This document shows positions 12,430 through 23,699 of a stretch of DNA of 64,000 nucleotides, one piece after another. How positions within the stretch are numbered: the stretch's first letter is position 1; every line of letters starts with the position of its first letter. The translations under genes were made by a program, and so were the position numbers. The notes beneath the pieces were generated by a model that had not been told where the DNA came from, did no database searches, and saw only the letters and a program-made list of their open reading frames with translations. Where the stretch lies: positions 17,883,331 through 17,947,330 of the forward strand of contig CM064657.1 of assembly GCA_032717465.1 (NCBI GenBank). Reading direction: 5' to 3'. The stretch comes from Coenobita brevimanus (taxonomy: Eukaryota; Arthropoda; Malacostraca; Decapoda; Coenobitidae).

Positions 12430-13170
12430 TGAAACACCTCCACTCCAACAACGGCATTCACCTAGGTATGAAGAAACTCCTCCACGTATTTAATGACACA
12501 TAATGGACCCTCAAACCCTCCAACCCTGCCAAGATGATCATCCAGTCCTGCCGAGCTTGTGCACTAGGCAAGGACACCACCCGCATGGCCAGCCCTTCAG
12601 GACACCTAACCACCCATAAACCCTGGCAGCTGCTCTCGGTAGACGTTGAGGGACTCCTCACACCCAGATCCGGCTACCGCTATATCATCACCTTTGTAGA
12701 CACAAATTCAAAATTTATCATTGCCTGCCCAGCCAAAGAGCATCATGCCGTAGCCATAGCTGATGCCCTGATCTGACATGTCTTCCCCTATTTTGGGATT
12801 CCCCAAGTCCTGCATTCCGACAACACTCCAGAATTCACCAGCAACATCTGGCGGGAACTAGCAAATTTATTTGGATATCACATCTCCCACTCCTCCCCCT
12901 ACTGGCCTCAGGGAAACGCCGTTTTTGAAAACAGCCACCAATCCATCATGAACCAAATCCTTACACGGATCGAGAAAACTAAAAATGAAGACTGGCCAGC
13001 ACTTGTCAAAACCGTTCAGTGGGGGATAAACTCCTGCCCACTGGAGGACGGTATATCACCCCATGAGCGTGTGTTCATGGAAGCGCCCCTCCTCCTACCC
13101 CTACGACAACACCTACAGCTGCCCACCACCCCACCCACATCCAACCCTCTCCATCACCTCAAGAGGTGAC
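12430..13170 (+). pseudogene. Gypsy integrase
   Basis: The zinc-binding HHCC region (H-x3-H at about 12435-12460, CRACALGK at about 12548) is followed by the D,D-35-E core. The first acidic residue is in LLSVDVEG near 12632, the second in HSDNTPEF near 12815, and the glutamate lies near 12930. The C-terminal half becomes proline-rich. Stops at about 12501 and 12774 interrupt it. The enzyme would insert element cDNA into the genome; it is defunct here. Confidence 0.85.
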
Positions 13171-14375
13171 TCCACCATCTACAAAATGGCCTGGACCTCC
13201 AACCAGACACCATCCCCCAACCCCTACAAGCCAGGCGATACAGTGATGATAACCAAACTCCTTGTGCCACATAAACTCTCCCCTCAGCTTCACGGGCCCA
13301 TACACCATCACCCACGTCCCTAACCCATATCAAGTAACCATAGATTACAACAACACTCCCCGCACCCTCAGAAATTGCCACGTGCACCCCTTCTGCTCCA
13401 CTGCCTCCCCAACCTCTACCCCACGCTTTTACCACCCCTCCCCACCTCCCCCCTCCTTCCCCCCCCCTCCTCCCAACTCCTACAGCTGCTACGTTTCACC
13501 CTTACTCTCTCTCCCCACTTCCCCCACCCCCTCACCCCCAACCCCTCTATCTGTCATGCTGCATAGCACCTCACAGCTAGGCTCACCTCCATCACAAATT
13601 TCTGACCCACCCCCCACCCCACCACCACCACAACCGTCTCCCTCCACACCCAACGCCTCATCACCCACTGCCCAGCCACCACCTCCCAGAGCCTGAACGC
13701 CCACGCACGCCTGTAAACTGACCCCTTCCACCACCAGCACTACCTCCCCCTCCAACACCATCTGCAGGACACCACCCCGAATACCTCCACCCCAACCAGC
13801 TCTCCCCACCACTACTCCACTCGCCCCCAGTGCACCTGGGCATCGCGCGTCCACCTCACCACCCATACCCACCCTCAAACTTACCATCACCTGCTCCGGC
13901 CGCCTCTCACGCCCTCCCGCAAGATACACTACCACCCCCAAACCACCTGCCTCACCTCCACCTCAAGACCACACCCCCCCTCCACTCACACCCCCATCAT
14001 GACCTCCATCACACTCATGCTACCTCAAACCCAAATCCCCCCATACCCTGCCCCGAGGAAATAAGACGGCGCATTACCTTGGCATAAAACCACCACCACC
14101 GCCTCAGTGTCCAGCATTCAGCTCGATCCCCTGCAGAAGGCAACACCTCCCACCATGAGGCTACAACGTGCCACCTGGGCATCGACCCTCGGCAGGAAGC
14201 ACCGTGAGCCCTCCACACTTTTCCTGACCTTCGACTAACACCTTGATGGAAATCAAGCCACCTCAAACAGGACTGCCCTCCTGCAACATCTAACGCCGGC
14301 CCTCATCACCAGTACCTCCGAGACCAACTACCTGCAGTCATGGGGTCATGACTTTTTCCCCAACATCGGTGGTAA
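13171..14375 (+). other. C/T-rich 3' untranslated or decayed integrase tail
   Basis: The stretch from about 13390 to 14050 is almost devoid of G on the plus strand and is dominated by CCACC/CCTCC. Frames on both strands are compositional artefacts. It ends next to the 3' LTR at a weak purine run (GGTGGTAAAA) that may be the degenerate polypurine tract. Confidence 0.55.
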
Positions 14376-16487
14376 AATGCCAGATGTGGCAGCTCAGGTC
14401 GCCACCACACCCCCAGGAGGGGGACATGGAGGGCTAGACGGTGCACAGAACACACCCGGACAATATGGACATAAGTTCACCTGGGCCGTGTGCCCCTATT
14501 CCCCGGAACTCGCCCGTCGCCACCACCTTAGTCAAAGTGCACTACCTCCCAGGCATGCTGACCACCGACAGGATCGGGGTGGAACTGGCCTAACAGTTCC
14601 AAGCAGCACCCCAGTGACGGCTGGTAGCCGCGCATTACCTGAGACGGCCTGTAGCCACTCAGAGAGAAAGGAGACTGCCTGTAGCCGCTCTGAATTTAGG
14701 GCCACGGCCTGTAGCCAGGCACCAGTGATGGCCTGTAGCCACACCCAAAAAAGGCCATGGCCTGTAGCCAGGCTGCCATTTAGGAGACAGCCTGTAGCTG
14801 CTCCATCAAGTGCTGCTAACATCCCCTACAGATACCAGCGACGGCCTGTAGCCGCGCTGGGTAGAGACCGGTACGTCCCCTCTCCTTCTGTAGTTGCCTC
14901 GGAGGGCATGACACTGGTGATGGCCTATAGCCGTGCCAGTAGGGAGGAGACAGCCTGTAGCCGATCCTTCCCTGCATTTCGCCCTCCTTGCATGATTTCA
15001 GTAACTGCCTGTAGCTGTGCCAACAGGCAGGTGACGACCTGTAGCCACACTTCGCCAGCTTTCCCGTCAAGGAGTTGGGTCCCGACGACAGCCTGTAGCT
15101 GTGCCAGGGAAGGATGCCAAAGTCCCTCACCCCCTGTGACTCCACAACGTGAAGGTGAGCTATGCTCAGTCCTGCCCTCTGACAGGAGCACAGATCATCC
15201 TCCTGTCCACCCAGATGAGGCAACCTCCAGGAAGAGGACCACTGCCCCGAGGACTGGTGGAGAGGCCCCGTACTGTCCCTAGGGTTGTTCTCCATCTGTC
15301 CGGAGGCAGAGGGCGCCCACCTGATGGACTCTGGCAGGGGATGACACCGCAGCCCAGCCCTGACGGCAGCACCTCCAACAGAAGACGGCAGCTGACGCAC
15401 CTCATAGGATGTCCCACGGACCCCCAGGAGGGACCCTCTCCCCATCCCGACAAAGGCGACGCCTGTCCTCCACCTGGTGCCTGAGTGAGTGCCTCCAACG
15501 CTTGTTTTGCCCTAGTCCTGAGGGCCAGACTCCAGTCCCCAGCCGTGAGAGTGAGGGGACCTTCGCCACACACAGCCCGAGCCCCAGCCGAGAGATGACG
15601 CCCATGAGAGTGGTCCCGTGGCCGTGGGATGAGGGGACTCCCAAAGGGCCACTGCCTACCCCAGGCCGAGAGTTGTGATCCCTGGACCTCCCCTTCCCCC
15701 TGTGAAATAAAGTGGACCTAAAGAGTGTGAAATATCATTGAACAGTGAGGCCAGCACTTAGGCACGAGAGTGAGTGTAACATGATATGAGTATGCAGTGA
15801 GGCCAAGAAAGATCACAAATTAGGGAGTGTAAGAGAACAGGCGCCCTCAGTGATATTAAGCTATAAGTGTACAGCGAGGCCAAGTAAGCATATAAAATAG
15901 TAAATGTAAAAGAACAGGTTCCTCAGCGGTATCAAGCTATAAATGTACAGTGAGGCCAAGTAAAAATATAATATAGTAAGTGTAAAAGAACAGGCGCCTC
16001 AGTGATATCAAACAGTGAACATACAGACAGTGACACAGCACCCCCTGTAACAACGCCTGTAATATAGTGTCAAGCTCTACTTCCCCTCCTTGTGCAAAGT
16101 CAGTAACTCCCCTCCCCCCCGTACCGAGTCTAAAAACTTAATGCCAGAACAGTGTATGCCTCATGGAAGTGCCTCCTGACCACGGACAGTGTCATAGTGC
16201 TTTTCCCTCCTGAACCAGATTTAGACTCCTGTACATCTAGTATCCTGTGGGGGATATTCTACTTACTAATACCAGCCTTTGTATTGATTTTTGCCTATGA
16301 GATTGTGTAAGATTGTCTACCTCTTCCACAGCAGTTGAATTTGTCAATATACGTGTAAGGTTGTTGCCCTGTGTTATTATGACCTAGCCCTCTCTTGTTT
16401 GTCTAAGCTATAGTCTAGAAAGGGAACCCAGCTGCACTTTAGGCATTCTAGGGATGAGAAGCCGCCCCTTAAACACCTGGCATAACA
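14376..16487 (+). repeat. 3' LTR of the giant Gypsy element
   Basis: Homologous to 6321-9115 throughout but without the TTAA insertion. It carries about a dozen GGCCTGTAGCC units (about 14640-15110) and about three ~80-bp tandem units (15795-16015). AAATAAAGTGGACC near 15710 could serve as a polyadenylation signal, with an equivalent near 8410 in the 5' copy. The 301-aa plus-strand frame at 14377-15282 is produced by the repeat array and has no independent support. Confidence 0.85.
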
Positions 16488-17067
16488 AAGGCTAATGCCA
16501 GGAACTCACGCACACATCTAAGAACAATCCAAGGAGGTAAAACAAGCCGTATTTAAACTGCAGAAACTACACTTGGCAGCTAAGCAATCAGCAAGAATCC
16601 TCGCCTAGACGCAGGACTATCATGCTGTTGACATCATACAAGCCAAACACTGAAACAAGGGGTTTAGCTGTGGACATTGCTAGAAGGCAACAGGGAGTTC
16701 TTTACCAACAAGGTCAGGCACAGATCCAAAGGGGATCAGGACCCCCTCAGCTCAGGCAAAGCAAATATGGTTTTACCGAACTTCCAGTTGAATAAAACTA
16801 ATTTTGGAGTTATATAATGTGCAGTGTCTAAAACATTCAAGAACAGTTATTCTCAGTGATTCACATAACATTTTAACAGGGTGTAATCTGCTGATTGTTT
16901 CCATGATGTTTACATATTTACAGTTGGAACTTAAACAAGAAAGATGTGAAAGTGACAAATGGCCAGAGGAGATCACGTGTGGCTTTGTGTTGGGTTCGTT
17001 AAATTATTTTGTCTTCTAGTTGAACTTGCCGCCTTCAGCAGCCTCTGCTCGATGTCATCATTTCCTA

Positions 17068-17700
17068 ACTTCAGAAATTAGTCATAACTTGGGAACCGGT
17101 GGTCCGACTGGACTGGAAATTATTTTATTCTTCAAGTCAGAGCATTTTAATGGTCCCTTACTCTAACAAAAATTGTGCTATGTTGCACTGTCATAATAAC
17201 ATTTTTAAAAATAAAGCATCTCATAATGAGTACTACTTTTGTTCGTAATATATATTTCTAGTCATTCCAGACTGGCTTGGCAACACTGAAGTTTTTTTTC
17301 CCCAAAAATATGGATTTTTTTTTTTTTTTGCGCAGCACATTTGCTTAGTTTCCACAGGCATCTACGCAGTCGCTTGGCGAATTTTTCTGTTATTCATTAC
17401 AAATTACAGGGTGGGTTTAGGGGGCTAAAAATTACATTGCCAGGTGTACCAGACGATTCTCTTCACGTTGGCAAGGAAAAAAAAAATGATTTTCGAAACT
17501 TGAAAAAATGTTTCCTACACTGGCAAAATTATATTTCTTAGTGCGGTGCATTTGCTTAGTTTCCATAGGTGTGTATGCAGTAATTTTGTGAATTCAAGAA
17601 ATAAGTCATAACTCGGGAACCGGTAGTCCAGTTGGACTGGGAATTGTTTTATTCTTCAAGTTAGAGCACTTTAGCTGTAGGCTACCTTGCTTGGACAGAA
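17068..17700. repeat. Duplicated blocks (imperfect tandem/direct repeat)
   Basis: The block beginning AGTCATAACT with GGGAACCGGT at about 17081 recurs at about 17602, followed in both cases by TATTTTATTCTTCAAGT-like sequence. A second block, CATTTGCTTAGTTTCCA, occurs at about 17337 and 17549. Together they indicate an old segmental duplication or two partial copies of one repeat. Confidence 0.6.
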
Positions 17701-18223
17701 ATTGCGCTACAATGCGCCGTTTTTGCTGTGATATGGGAACAAATGAACAAACCAACATACAGAAATTGGATCATTATAATATAGACTTCTTGTTGTTCTG
17801 GCTGTAATACATTTGGCAAACTCTATTGGCTGTACTAAAAAACTAAACTCCAGTATTGCCGAGCGTGAGCATTTGATATTTCCCTTCTTCATACCATAAA
17901 TAAATTTGCCATTAATGGCAGGCGATAGTCAGCTGGTTATGGTGTAAAATAGTATTGGAATGAGACTGGAGGATAATCGTCACTAGAGACTCCCTTTTCA
18001 TGTAACAAACTTAAATATTCATAAATACGATAGCTGGTTATTCCATTTATAAACACTAAAAAATTCGGGAATAATATTTTCTTTGGCAGGCTAAAAAATA
18101 TGAAATCTCCAGTGCTGTTGAGAAAATTTACAAGACTAATGTTTCTGCAGTGAATACGAGCAAACAAAACTTCTGGCTTGGTGAGGCTGGTGGTGACTTG
18201 GCGCATAATATTTGGATTTATCA

Positions 18224-18280
18224 TAACTTCAGAGCACAATTTATTGTCATAATATGGTAATAAATTGTGCTCTGAAGTTA
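18224..18280. repeat. Perfect 22-bp-arm palindrome with 13-nt loop
   Basis: The arm at 18224-18245 (TAACTTCAGAGCACAATTTA + TT) is exactly inverted at 18259-18280. No mismatches were seen. Confidence 0.85.
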
Positions 18281-20376
18281 ATTTCAGACCACTTGTGGAT
18301 TTCCTCAATAGTCTTTTTTTTTTTTTTTTGAAGCGCCAACAATATCAGAGTTTGTGAGTTAGCCAGCTCAGTGCTGTAGTTATCACATTTGAGGGGAAGC
18401 CAAGCTTCTGCCTCATTCTAGTTGACCAATTAGTGTTTGTCAGACTTGGCATTGGAAAGTAATTAAATATATGACTCTTTTTTTTTTTGTTAACCCCTAA
18501 CAGTTGGCTGACGTGTATCCAGGGTGCAGAATGCCTCTGGCTGACGTGATATACTGCAATCACCTTCCTGCCACCCTTTGAACTCGCGACCATTTTCTGT
18601 GATACCCACCGGGTAGGTAGGTCCCCAGATACCCTTCGGTTGCGTGGTTCAATCTGTACACAGCAGTGGTAGCGTGAGGAGCCATGTCTTCTTCCTCATC
18701 ATCATCCGATTCCCTTGCACTGTGTGAAGGGCCGATCACCTCATCAACCCCTGCAAAAGTTCTGCCCTTAATGCCGAGGAAAGGGTTAAGTCATAGTGCA
18801 ATCAGACGTGCCTTGGATGACACCGTGTCCTCATGGACACTCAGCAAGAGCATGTCCTTGGAGGAGAGGAAGAGCTACCACATGGAGAGGAAGCTCTATC
18901 GCCCTCTGACCCCTACCCACTCTCTGACACCAGAGAAGGCTCTGAGACTTCTTCAGGAAGAGGAAAGAGCCTATGAGAGTGATGAATTCGGCGAGGAGCA
19001 GGCGACTGACGACCCAGAACATCAGGAAGGTGAACGTGGACCTGGCAGTCACCTGTGAAATAAATGCTGAAGAGCCGCCTCTCCAACACTCTCGCTGCTT
19101 ACTTACCAATGTACCATCCTTCAACACCCCCCAGCACCTCAGCCTAGCACTTCAAGGGCTGATCCCCCACAACCAGGCCCTTCAAGAGTGGTATTTTCCA
19201 CATGGGCCCCACGTGGAGATATGCAGCACCGAGAGTCTCCTCAGGCAAGTTCTGTGTCAGGTGGGTCATCACCTGCTTACTCCCCCATCTCCCACACCTC
19301 TCCCTCTCCTTCCCCCCCACCCCCTGCCTGTGGGCGTGCACGTGGGCGTGCACGAGTGATAAAGAAACTCCTGGAACTGCCAGACAGTCGGCTCTACCAT
19401 GTGTGGGTAGAGCCGATACCCTTGTGTGGGAAGATGGTCCCGGCTTTGAACCGTCTGTGCTGGCATTTGATGAGGAGGGTGCAGGTGTGCAGGAGGATGA
19501 GCTTCCCCCAAGGCCCTGGACTATTTGCAGTTTGTTCAGGGCCATTTTCACGACTGCTATAACGCAATACCTGGTGAAGGATATCGATTTCCACCAGGCC
19601 ATGTGTGTGTGGTGGCAGGACATGACTAGCAGCGAGAGCAAGAACATGCGTAACTGGATACCTGTGGAGGTGGGGGGAGATGTTTGTGTGGCTTGCCCTT
19701 ACCATGTTGATGGCACACGTAAGAAAACATGTGCTCCATGCCTATTGGTCGGTTGATGAACTCGTGGGCACACCTGTCTTCGGCAAGTATATGGCCCATA
19801 ATAGGTACCTGGCCATCCTAAGGTTCCTTCACTTCAACAGAAATTATGGGCCTACACCGAATGACAGATTACGGAAAATAAAACCAATCCTTACAATGCT
19901 CAAGGAGTCATTTTCCAGGGTTTTTGTCCATTCCAGAAAGTGGTAATTGATGAGTCACTGGTGTTATTCAGGGGCAGGCTGGCATTTACTCAGTATGTGC
20001 CATCGAAGCATCACTGATTTGGCCTCAAATTCTTTGTGCTTTGTGACTGCAAAGCTGGATATGTGCTGGATGTGATAGTTTATTCGATAACAGATTTTGA
20101 TATACCTAGTGATGATCCTCATGGGTTCTCTGCATCGGTAGTGAAAGTGCTCATATAAAGGAATTTCAACAGGCACCACATTCTGTATACCGATAATTAT
20201 TACACTGCCCCAGCATTGAGTAAGTATTTGCTTGACCATGGTACTGGGTCCTGTGGAACTGTTAGGGCCAACAGAAAGAATTTCCCAGTATTTATAGCTA
20301 ATACTAAGAAAGGAGCCCTACTGACCAAGAAATGTGGCAACATAGCCCTTCTCTGGCATGACAAGAGACGGGTTAA

Positions 20377-21373
20377 CCCCTTAGTACACAATGACGCGTT
20401 TGTCGTCATTAGGGTCCAGCTGCAACAATACACACTGACGCTTTTGGCATCATTAAAGCATAAAAACTTTCACTAGAGGAAAAGTTTTTGGCTGATCGTC
20501 GTTATTTTTGGAGGCGTCATAGCATCCCTGTTCTGTGTCAGAAGTAATGAGTTGGCAACTGTGGGTCCCAATACCAGCAAGAGAGCGGTCAGGTTATTCA
20601 ATACCAAATGAGCTGTGAGTGGGGAGGGTACTGTGCAGTTCTATCCCTTTAAATTTCCACTCTTACCCCCATCCCGGCCGTGCAACATATTTTGCTATAC
20701 CAGTAGAGCTTGTGTATAGTGTTTGGGCACTGTTGTGATTAGATTTGGTGTTTCAAATGGAAAATTGGTGTTTGTGAAGCATTCCTGGTCGTTATCAGCC
20801 GTCAGCCCAACGAAGATTGTGCTATTGTTTTTGATCAATTACACTGCCTCTAGTCTGCACCAAATGTGAGTATTCAGCCATAAAAATTAGTGACAGTGAA
20901 TCATGTGAATATAATGTGCATATCTAGTGTACAAAGAATAGGTGAAATATGTGCAGTAGCTTAGAGGAAGGCAGGAAACCGCCCTACAGTCATGACACGG
21001 CATGGGTACACTGTAGTTTTTTGCATTTTCTCGAAAACTCTGAGGCCTAGGATCACCGTTATGGGCTCAAATGAAAGCCAATGAAATTCTGCATAGGATG
21101 ATAAAAACATAACAATGGTGAGAAAATTTTTTCGCTAGAGCTCCCCGAATAAAAAAATCTGTTGTCTGTCAGAAATGGGTTTTACTTTTTCGCTTATTAC
21201 TCGATCATCATACCTCGTATCAAAGTGGGACCTCCGGCATTCAAAAGCTAATAAAATTCTCTTTTCTGTGATGGTATAACATGTAGAGATTGATTAGTAA
21301 ACATTCGACTTACGATGTTGGGAAGTGAGATGTATGCTCCTGATTGTTTATTCCCACAGTCCTAACGTACATA

Positions 21374-21435
<62 letters not shown>

Positions 21436-21618
21436 ATCGTGTAGAACAAACATCGACGAATAGGAATATGTAGTTTTTGTGGCAAAATAATTATGTTTGG
21501 GTGGTGAAAATAAGCCAAGAATATATAGTTTTGGAGTTCGTGGCGGGTGGGGGGGAGGGGAGAAAAGCCAGCATTTCATGTCCCAGAAAACTTATTAACT
21601 TATCCACACGCAAAAGGG
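20377..21618. mobile_element. Nested TTAA-flanked MITE inside the piggyBac gene
   Basis: The 1,242-bp insertion lies between TTAA at 20373-20376 and TTAA at 21619-21622. It starts CCCCTTAGTACACAATGACG and ends GCAAAAGGG, ends typical of piggyBac derivatives. Removing it with one TTAA joins the transposase frame on both sides without a shift. It encodes nothing recognisable and contains the (TG)n array at 21375-21429. Confidence 0.85.
21375..21429. repeat. (TG)n microsatellite
   Basis: About 27 uninterrupted TG units inside the nested MITE. Confidence 0.95.
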
Positions 21619-22407
21619 TTAACATGTTGTCTACAATACATAAGGATGTGCTGGAGGAAACTGGGAAAATTGACAACAGGACAGGGAACCCGTGATAAAG
21701 CCAGATGCTGTCAAAGATTATAATAACATGCAGCTGGTTGATAAACTGGACATGTAAATTGGTGAGGTCGATTGCCTATGTAAGTCCTGCAGGTGGTACA
21801 AGAGGGCGTTTTTACACCTAGTTGATATTGCCATGCTGAACCGTTACACACTATTCAAGGAGCTTGTCGGGAAACCTCTCTCCCTATGAGAGTTTTGAGA
21901 AAGAGCTCGGACTTGAACTCCTTGAGGAATATTCAACTGCTCAGGTGACAGGTGCTAGGCAGTGGACAGCGGCTACAGTAGAGAGACTCAGCTGTGCTGA
22001 GTATTTCCGGTGGCACAAGCTGGTGGAGATTGGCTGTACCATAGGGGGTCCTCTGGCCTACAGGTGGTGTCACGTCTGTCACACGACCAAACGCCGTCCC
22101 CCAGCATGAAAAGAGACCTCATATCAATGTGTAAGGGCCCCTTATGCCCTTAATAATTCTCAGAGTATCACGCCGAGCGTGAATACGGATCAGGTGTGTG
22201 GGAAAGTGTAAACAGTGTACAGGAATGCACAAGTTTGTGTATTTTTATAAATGAGTGAAATGTTCGATATTGTATGTGATTTATAGTAAGTGCTATGATG
22301 TATAAGTGCTATGATGTATGTGTTTTATAATAAGTTCTACAAGTGCAATGCAAAAAGGGTTACTATTTGTGAAAAAAAAAATATTGGAAATAGCTTGGGT
22401 TAGCCTA

Positions 22408-22655
22408 CCTGTTACCTGAAAGAAAACCACTTGTGAGCAGGCCAGAAAGAAAAATCCTGGTTGGTTGTAATAGTTATTTCACTCGATTCTCAGGAAAATT
22501 GTGCTGAATATGAGCATCATTGTATCATACCTGATACCTGAAAGAAAATAACTTGTGACTGGGCAAGAAAGAAAATTACCTGGTTGGCTATAACTAAATT
22601 ATGTCACTCAATACTCAGGGGAATTGTGCTGAATATGAGCATCAGTGTATTTGTG
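22408..22655. repeat. Two tandem copies of a ~122-bp unit
   Basis: Unit one starts at 22408 and unit two at 22530. Both contain TACCTGAAAGAAAA, an AAGAAAGAAAA segment and GTGCTGAATATGAGCATCA, with moderate divergence. Confidence 0.8.
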
Positions 22656-23010
22656 ATGTGAAGTACAAATAATGTAAGTTATGTAAAACATTTATAAGTT
22701 TTTCACGATAACCCTTATTAGTACAAATCAGTCTGAATTATTACTACAAATCACTCTGAAAAAGTAAATAACATAAGAAGACTATACTGTATAATTATAC
22801 TGTAATACATGGCAGAAATTACATATATCAGAATTAGGTCGGTGATGGTAAATGGTTAGATTTGTACTTTTCACCAGCTTCAGAGTTCTCTTACACTGTA
22901 ATTACAGAATGGGTAAAAAGAGAACACAAATTTTTCATTAGTACCAATAAACTAGTTAAGATAAAGTTAGTAAAGTTACTGTTGGTTGGTTAGGATGATG
23001 GCAAAAACAT

Positions 23011-23652
23011 TGTTAAGAAGCAAGTGTTAGCTGTGTGGTACTGGAGAGTTCCTGTTGGTTGTCGCCTTTTTACCGCTACGAGTCAGACTTGCCAGATAGC
23101 CTGCTGCTGTGAGTGGAGGTACTTTGTCATGATATGCATTAATTTTATTCTCTTTTCTCTATAATGTTTGATTTAGATGATTGTTTGTTAAATTATGTAA
23201 TTTAATATCACTTTGTATGCCAAAGAATTTAGAGTGCTGCATAATGTAAGAAAACTCTGGAATATTTTGGATGTCTCAAGTTTGGGAACTGTTGCTGCTG
23301 AGTATGTGGAAGATCATTCGAATATTATGCAAGGTTTAAAAGGATGGGGGAGAGAATAGAGCAGCTTTAGTCAATTTTAGTTGTACTTGTGGCCTTGTGA
23401 AGTCAGTGTAGCTCAGGAAATGTGAAGATGACAGTGTAATTATTTAGAAAATAAAGACAGTGAACCCGAGAAGCTTCTTTTTACATACAATGCCTGAGCT
23501 GAACTCTTGTTTGTTTACATACAATGCCTGAGTTGAACTCTTGTTTTACACTATAAGTCTGATCCTAGGGAGAACAACTCGCTGGTCAACGTCCTTCCTA
23601 TACTGAACTGGTGCTGATGGAGCCCGTGGTAGCGTGGGACGTAGATGTAACA
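23011..23652 (+). repeat. 5' LTR of Gypsy element 2
   Basis: 642 bp, homologous to 27351-27958. AAAATAAAGACAGTG near 23449 matches AAAATAAAGACAACG near 27787 and may be the polyadenylation signal. TGGTGTCAGGAG follows at 23654 as a possible primer-binding site. Confidence 0.85.
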
Positions 23653-23699
23653 ATGGTGTCAGGAGTTCGATTTAGAAAAGTGCTGGAGTGAGTCAAATC

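Larger units (their letters stand above)
6321..16487 (+). mobile_element. Full-length but decayed Ty3/Gypsy retrotransposon with ~2.1-kb LTRs
   Basis: Two direct repeats (about 6321-9115 and 14376-16487) flank gag, protease, RT, RNase H and integrase in Ty3/Gypsy order on the plus strand. The 8-bp word AAGGCTAA sits immediately outside each end (6313-6320 and 16488-16495), consistent with a target-site duplication, although 4-6 bp is usual for this superfamily. Many in-frame stops and frameshifts in pol show the copy is dead. The LTRs are exceptionally long for Gypsy and carry two internal repeat systems. Confidence 0.85.
16496..18489. other. Gene-poor spacer with repeats
   Basis: No supported gene. 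The 123-aa minus-strand frame at 17937-18308 overlaps a perfect palindrome and is not recognised. Repeated blocks and the palindrome are listed separately. Confidence 0.5.
18684..22108 (+). pseudogene. piggyBac-family transposase (PGBD-like), broken
   Basis: The enzyme would excise and integrate the element at TTAA using a DDD catalytic core. The start at 18684 has a serine-rich N-terminus. The conserved core is readable from about 19730 (YWSVDELVGTPVFGKYM, then LRFLHFNRNYG). The first catalytic region (IDESL) is at about 19947. The VLCDCKAGYVLDV-type segment is near 20040 and YTDNYYTAP near 20190. The frame is interrupted by several frameshifts and stops (about 19944, 20017, 20157). It is then split at 20373 by a nested TTAA element and resumes at 21619-21622, with IDNRTGNP near 21670 and a downstream YNNNMQLVDKLDM segment. 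A C-terminal Cys-rich zinc domain lies near 22010-22090. Confidence 0.9.
18490..22363 (+). mobile_element. Decayed piggyBac transposon
   Basis: The left edge is TTAACCCCTAACAG at 18490. The right edge is GCAAAAAGGG followed by TTAC (22360-22363), resembling the GCAAAAGGG-TTAA right end of the nested element. Between them lies a piggyBac-family transposase relic. Boundaries are moderately supported because the right target site is mutated. Confidence 0.7.

Noticed and set aside
13489..13941. 150-aa glycine/valine-rich minus-strand frame
   Set aside because: Complement of the C/T-rich low-complexity tract after integrase.
14377..15282. 301-aa plus-strand frame in the 3' LTR
   Set aside because: Made largely of the repeated ACSRS-type translation of the GGCCTGTAGCC array; not conserved as one frame in the 5' LTR.
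17937..18308. 123-aa minus-strand frame as a gene
   Set aside because: Overlaps a perfect palindrome, no recognisable domain and no supporting context.
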